Assembly (NCBI RefSeq): GCF_024297185.1
Contig: NZ_JANCTD010000001.1
Coordinates: 693,396-757,395 of the forward strand
Direction of reading: 5' to 3'
From: Lewinella sp. JB7
GTDB taxonomy: Bacteria > Bacteroidota > Bacteroidia > Chitinophagales > Saprospiraceae
Length of the DNA: 64,000 bases
This document shows, piece after piece, positions 60,565-64,000 of this stretch. Every line of letters begins with the position of its first letter. Positions within the stretch are counted from its first letter, which is position 1. A model generated the notes under the pieces. That model did not search any database, was not told the origin of the DNA, and saw only the letters and a list, made by a program, of their open reading frames with translations. A program made the position numbers and the translations under genes.

Positions 60565-61208
60565 TTGTTATACTTACCTCTAGTCTCCTAAATCTCCCCT
60601 CACCCATTCCTCTTCCCATTCAATCTCCCAATCCTCTCCCCCCCAAAGGCCGCGCGAAGCGGGACGCCCTCGTCCGGGCTACGATCACCCTGGTCAACAA
60701 CAACGGCTTCCACGCCGCGCCCATGGCCAAGATCGCCAAGCTGGCGGGGGTAGCGGCCGGGACGATCTACCGCTACTTCGACAGCAAGCAGGACCTGATC
60801 AACCAGGTCTACATCGAGGTGAAGCGATCCTTCAGCGAATCGGCCTTCCGGGACTACGTGGCCGGCGATTCCGTCGAGGAGGACTTCCGGAAGATCTGGC
60901 ACAACATCGCCGATTTTAAGCTGCGCGAGGTGGAGAAGTCGGTCTTCCTGTCCCAGTGCGACAATACGCCCATGGTCGACGAAGACAGTCGCCGGGAAGG
61001 GCTGAAGCACCTGCGCCCCCTCCTTGAACTCTGGGAACGGGGGCAGGCCCGGGGCGTCATCAGGCCCGTATCGCCCTACGTGCTCTACGCCTTCACCATT
61101 TACCCCATCGCCTTCCTCCTGCACATGCAACAACGCGATCTCTACCAGCTCAGCCGGACGGAGATAGACGAAGCCTACCGCATGGCCTGGAACAGCATCA
61201 AAAATTAA
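60552..61208 (+). CDS. TetR/AcrR-family transcriptional regulator
   Basis: 218 residues from the ATG at 60552. The HTH begins near residue 33 (GRAKRDALVRATITLVNNNGF) and holds MAKIAKLAGVAAGTIYRYFDSKQDLINQVY. The C-terminal ligand-binding region is FKLREVEKSVFLSQCDN to the end. The first 30 residues are low-complexity (LPSPIPLPIQSPNPLPP) and lie in pyrimidine-rich DNA, so the true start may be further in, but no later ATG precedes the HTH. The adjacent palindromic operator supports autoregulation. It lies 11 bases upstream of an MDR oxidoreductase and in the same direction as the YqhD and DJ-1-like genes, which it likely controls. Confidence 0.87.
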   Translation: MNVHFVILTSSLLNLPSPIPLPIQSPNPLPPKGRAKRDALVRATITLVNNNGFHAAPMAKIAKLAGVAAGTIYRYFDSKQDLINQVYIEVKRSFSESAFRDYVAGDSVEEDFRKIWHNIADFKLREVEKSVFLSQCDNTPMVDEDSRREGLKHLRPLLELWERGQARGVIRPVSPYVLYAFTIYPIAFLLHMQQRDLYQLSRTEIDEAYRMAWNSIKN

Positions 61209-61219
61209 CCCCCATCATC

Positions 61220-62221
61220 ATGAGTACCACTAAGATCATCAACCTCAAGAGTCGCCCGTCCGGAAAACCGACGCCGGCGAATTTCGAATTCACTACGGAG
61301 GAAGTCCCTACCGTCGATAACGGACAACTACTGCTCCGCACGACCTACGTATCGGTCGATCCCTACCTGCGGGGTCGCATGAATGACGTACCCTCCTATG
61401 TCCCGCCCTTCGAACTAGGCAAGCCGATCGTATCCGGCGTGGTCGCGGAGGTGCTGGAATCCCGGCACGACGGATTCACTAAGGGAGACTACGTGACCGG
61501 CTCCCTGGCCTGGAAAGAAACTCAGGTGGCCGGTGCCGAAGGCCTTATCAAAGTAGATCCCGACCAGGCACCCCTATCCGCCTACCTCGGCGTACTGGGC
61601 ATGACCGGCCTGACCGCCTACTTCGGCCTGACCGAGATCGGCAAGCCCAAAGCCGGTGAAACCCTCGTCGTTTCCGGAGCGGCCGGCGCGGTCGGCAGCG
61701 TGGTCGGACAGATCGGCAAAATCCTCGGACTGCGGGTCGTAGGCATCGCCGGAAGCGACGAGAAGGTGGAGATGCTGAAGTCTGATTTTGGATTCGACGC
61801 GGGCATCAACTACAACACGACGGAGAACATGTCTAAGGCTATCGCCGCCGCCTGCCCCGACGGGGTTGACATTTATTTCGACAATGTCGGCGGTCCGATC
61901 TCCGACGCGGTACTGTTCAACATCAACAAATTCTCGCGCACCATCAACTGTGGGGCGATCTCGGTCTACAACAACACCGAGCTGCCGAAGAGCGTCAGCG
62001 TACAGCCCTTCCTGGTCAAAAACAGTTCCCTGATGCAGGGCTTCATCGTCTTTGATTACGCAGACAAATATCCCGCCGGCATCAAGCAACTCGCCCAGTG
62101 GCTAGGGGAAGATAAACTGACCCATACCGAGACGGTCCGCGAAGGATTCGACAACATTCCCCAGGCCTTCCTCGACCTTTTCGACGGCAAGAATACGGGC
62201 AAGATGGTGGTGAAAATCTAA
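61220..62221 (+). CDS. NADP-dependent alkenal/one oxidoreductase (MDR family)
   Basis: 333 residues. A zinc-free medium-chain reductase of the leukotriene B4 dehydrogenase/CurA type. Landmarks are VDPYLRGRMND near the N-terminus, GVLGMTGLTAYFGL, the nucleotide loop VVSGAAGAVGSVVGQIGK, and VDIYFDNVGGPISDAVL. These enzymes reduce the C=C bond of toxic alpha,beta-unsaturated carbonyls with NADPH. It starts 11 bases after the TetR gene and is probably cotranscribed. Confidence 0.92.
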   Translation: MSTTKIINLKSRPSGKPTPANFEFTTEEVPTVDNGQLLLRTTYVSVDPYLRGRMNDVPSYVPPFELGKPIVSGVVAEVLESRHDGFTKGDYVTGSLAWKETQVAGAEGLIKVDPDQAPLSAYLGVLGMTGLTAYFGLTEIGKPKAGETLVVSGAAGAVGSVVGQIGKILGLRVVGIAGSDEKVEMLKSDFGFDAGINYNTTENMSKAIAAACPDGVDIYFDNVGGPISDAVLFNINKFSRTINCGAISVYNNTELPKSVSVQPFLVKNSSLMQGFIVFDYADKYPAGIKQLAQWLGEDKLTHTETVREGFDNIPQAFLDLFDGKNTGKMVVKI

Positions 62222-62263
62222 AATGTAAAATTTTCAATTTCAAATTTCAAATTTTCAATTTCT
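62222..62263. repeat. AATTT-rich low-complexity patch between two operon genes
   Basis: A 42-base run made of TTTCAAATTTCAAATTTTCAAT-like iterations (shown by its 5- to 8-base units AATTT, CAAATTT, TTTTCAA). It closely resembles the patches at 15854-15895 and 16480-16516. Confidence 0.7.
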
Positions 62264-63424
62264 ATGAACAACTTTCAATTCCAGAACCCCACCAAGATCA
62301 TATTCGGTAAGGGGCAAATCGCCAAGCTGAACGATGAGCTTCCTCGCGACGCTAATATCCTCCTGCTCTACGGCGGCGGCAGCATCAAGCGCAACGGCAT
62401 CTACGATCAGGTCATTTCCGCCCTCGGCGACCGCAAGGTGGAAGAGTTCGGTGGCATCCCCGCTAACCCGGAATACGCGATCCTCATGGAAGCCCTGGCC
62501 GTGATCAAGGCCCGCGATATCGATTACATTCTCGCCGTCGGCGGAGGATCGGTGATCGACGGGGCTAAATTTCTCTCCGCCGCCGCGCTGTACGAAGGTG
62601 ACGAGCCCTGGGATATCCTTACTCAGAACATATCCACCAAAAAGGGAATGCCCTTCGCGACCGTCCTGACCCTGCCGGCCACCGGCTCGGAGATGAATTC
62701 GGGCTCCGTCATTACCCGCGCCGAAACCAAGGAAAAACTGGTTATGGGCGGACCGGGACTGTTTCCCACCTTCTCCATCCTGGACCCCGAGGTCATCCAC
62801 TCGATCCCCCAACGCCAGTTGGCCAACGGCATTACCGATGCCTTCACCCACGTGCTGGAGCAGTACATGACCTATCCCACCGGAGCCTACCTCCAGGACC
62901 GGCTTTCGGAAAGCATCCTGCAGACCCTGATCGAAGTAGCGCCCAAAGTGCTGGAAGACCCAACCGATTACACCGCCGCCTCCAACTTCATGTGGAGTTG
63001 CACGATGGCCCTCAACGGACTGATCTCCAAAGGGGTACCCACCGACTGGGCCGTGCACATGATGGGCCACGAGCTTACCGCCCTCTACGGCATCGACCAC
63101 GCCCGCACCCTGGCGGTGATCGCCCCCAGCCACTATACCTACAACTTCGAAGCGAAGAAGGAGAAACTGGCGCAGTACGGCGAACGCGTCTGGAACATCA
63201 CCGCGGGAACCACGGAAGAAAAGGCCCGGGCCGCCATTGCGCGGACGGAAGAATTCTTCCACGAACTCGGCATCGACACCAAACTTTCGCAGTACACCGA
63301 CGATTACGAGGGCACGGGCGAGGAAGTCGCCAAGCGATTCAACGAGCGAGGCTGGAAGGGACTCGGGGAGCACCAGACGCTCCAACCTGCCGACGCGGAG
63401 CAGATCGTGAAAATGGCTTACTGA
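62264..63424 (+). CDS. yqhD: Iron-containing alcohol dehydrogenase, YqhD type
   Basis: 386 residues, normal length. Landmarks are FQNPTKIIFGKGQI, the NADP-binding GGGSIKRNGIYDQV and AVGGGSVIDGAKF, TLPATGSEMNSGSVI, and metal-binding Asp/His residues in NGITDAFTHVLEQY and HMMGHELTALYGIDHARTLAV. YqhD reduces short aldehydes such as glyoxal, methylglyoxal and acrolein to alcohols with NADPH. It lies 42 bases after the MDR reductase across an AATTT-rich patch, in the same transcription direction. Confidence 0.94.
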   Translation: MNNFQFQNPTKIIFGKGQIAKLNDELPRDANILLLYGGGSIKRNGIYDQVISALGDRKVEEFGGIPANPEYAILMEALAVIKARDIDYILAVGGGSVIDGAKFLSAAALYEGDEPWDILTQNISTKKGMPFATVLTLPATGSEMNSGSVITRAETKEKLVMGGPGLFPTFSILDPEVIHSIPQRQLANGITDAFTHVLEQYMTYPTGAYLQDRLSESILQTLIEVAPKVLEDPTDYTAASNFMWSCTMALNGLISKGVPTDWAVHMMGHELTALYGIDHARTLAVIAPSHYTYNFEAKKEKLAQYGERVWNITAGTTEEKARAAIARTEEFFHELGIDTKLSQYTDDYEGTGEEVAKRFNERGWKGLGEHQTLQPADAEQIVKMAY

Positions 63425-63450
63425 GCCGAGCCTTCCGTGCATACCATTTT

Positions 63451-63467
63451 GGCGGGAACGCAGGAGC
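63451..63467 (-). repeat. Dispersed GC-rich motif, GCTCCTGCGTTCCCGCC form
   Basis: Minus-strand copy identical to the one at 60507-60523; the CAAAATGG after it also fits the family. It lies between the YqhD and DJ-1-like genes. The two copies bracket the detoxification genes in inverted orientation. Confidence 0.75.
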
Positions 63468-63508
63468 CATCCATGCATAACCCGCCGTAAACTATCAATC
63501 CATTCAAC

Positions 63509-64000
63509 ATGAACGTACTATTCGTACTCACCTCCCACGATAAGCTGGGAAACACCGGTAAGCAGACCGGATTCTGGATCGAGGAGTTCGCCGCTCCTTA
63601 CTACACCCTGCTCGATAAGGGGGTCAATATCACCGTAGCCACCCCGAAGGGAGGTAAGGCACCCATCGACCCCAGCAGCGATACCGAAGACGCCCAGACC
63701 GAAGACACCAAGCGGTTCAAGCAGGACGAAGCCGCTCAGCGGGTGATCAACAACACCAAAAAGCTGAGCGAGGTCTCCGCCGCGGACTTCGATGCGGTCT
63801 TCTACCCCGGCGGCCACGGTCCGCTCTGGGACCTTGCCGGGGATGAGACCTCCATCAAACTGATCGAAACCTTCAATGAGCAGGAGAAGCCCGTGGCTTT
63901 CGTCTGCCACGCCCCGGCCGCGCTCAAGGGCGTCAAGGGTACCGACGGCCAGCCACTCGTGAAGGGCCGTCAGGTTACCGGTTTCACCAACAGCGAGGAG
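63509..64000 (+). CDS. DJ-1/PfpI-family protein (Hsp31-like), cut by the window end
   Basis: The first 164 residues are visible and the frame is open at the window edge. MNVLFVLTSHDKLGNTGKQTGFWIEEFAAPYY carries the conserved Glu of the catalytic triad (WIEEF). The nucleophile elbow has Cys133 in VAFVCHAPAALKG, and DAVFYPGGHGPLWDL is the preceding strand-turn. This is the Hsp31/glyoxalase III subfamily, which converts methylglyoxal to lactate without glutathione or removes early glycation adducts. Together with the MDR reductase and YqhD upstream it completes a set against reactive carbonyls. Confidence 0.9.
   Translation, partial: MNVLFVLTSHDKLGNTGKQTGFWIEEFAAPYYTLLDKGVNITVATPKGGKAPIDPSSDTEDAQTEDTKRFKQDEAAQRVINNTKKLSEVSAADFDAVFYPGGHGPLWDLAGDETSIKLIETFNEQEKPVAFVCHAPAALKGVKGTDGQPLVKGRQVTGFTNSEE

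Overview
The window looks like a chromosomal segment of a GC-rich Bacteroidota bacterium, most likely a marine Saprospiria/Lewinella-type organism. This is inferred from family content, not from a marker gene: SusC/SusD pairs, secreted proteins ending in type IX secretion (T9SS) sorting domains, DUF4292 and DUF5723 proteins, a bacterial geranylgeranylglyceryl phosphate synthase, class Ia ribonucleotide reductase, and promoter boxes of the Bacteroidota TAnnTTTG type. There are no phage genes, transposases, rRNA genes or CRISPR arrays. One tRNA (Leu, anticodon GAG) is present.

Layout. 1-6.1 kb: end of a truncated gene, a T9SS-sorted secreted protein, an AT-rich 1.1-kb gap with a 120-bp tandem repeat, aspartyl-tRNA synthetase, a 115-bp tandem repeat, and a polysaccharide deacetylase lipoprotein. 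6.5-17.4 kb: a SUMF1-fold secreted protein, a T9SS cargo, a GT39-like membrane glycosyltransferase, glutamate 5-kinase, a beta-helix lipoprotein, a two-gene MlaE/MlaF lipid transporter, an isoaspartyl peptidase, a third tandem array (about 120 bp), a nitroreductase and tRNA-Leu. 17.5-26.4 kb: GGGP synthase, a tandem array of covarying hairpins, then DUF4292, TPR, pyruvate kinase, a GNAT/FemAB-like protein, an FKBP-like/TPR protein and a serine hydrolase, all on the minus strand. 27-34 kb: a large adhesin-like HYR/PKD protein, then a cluster of perfect DnaA boxes (possible oriC or DnaA-controlled region), a possible structured leader RNA, and nrdB-nrdA. 34-46.8 kb: a truncated CHAT-type lipoprotein remnant, SusD, SusC, a DUF5723 protein, an ECF sigma factor with a TPR-type anti-sigma candidate, a SnoaL-like lipoprotein and an AsmA protein. 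47-52 kb: a 4-kb accessory island (orphan 289-residue protein plus CHAT-protease lipoprotein, tail to tail) bracketed by two palindrome arrays and by a duplicated gene end. 52-60.5 kb: an LMW phosphatase/ArsC-like protein, an NmrA-type reductase with an apparent in-frame internal deletion, a Sde182-like nucleoside hydrolase-fold protein, an ECF sigma factor, an MscS channel, and a one-protein hybrid two-component system. 60.5-64 kb: a TetR-controlled set of genes (MDR reductase, YqhD-type alcohol dehydrogenase, DJ-1/Hsp31-type protein) that fits reactive-aldehyde detoxification.

The most unusual content is non-coding. Three unrelated intergenic tandem arrays share a period near 120 bp. One array has six hairpins with compensatory stem changes. 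Palindrome arrays bracket the CHAT island. A dispersed short motif (GCTCCCGCGTCCCCGCC and variants) occurs at least eleven times, including twice inside coding sequence. Two genes (proB and the GGGP synthase) have a -7-like box ending exactly four bases before ATG, which suggests leaderless transcripts.

Limits: all family calls are by eye. No alignment, profile search or folding program was run.
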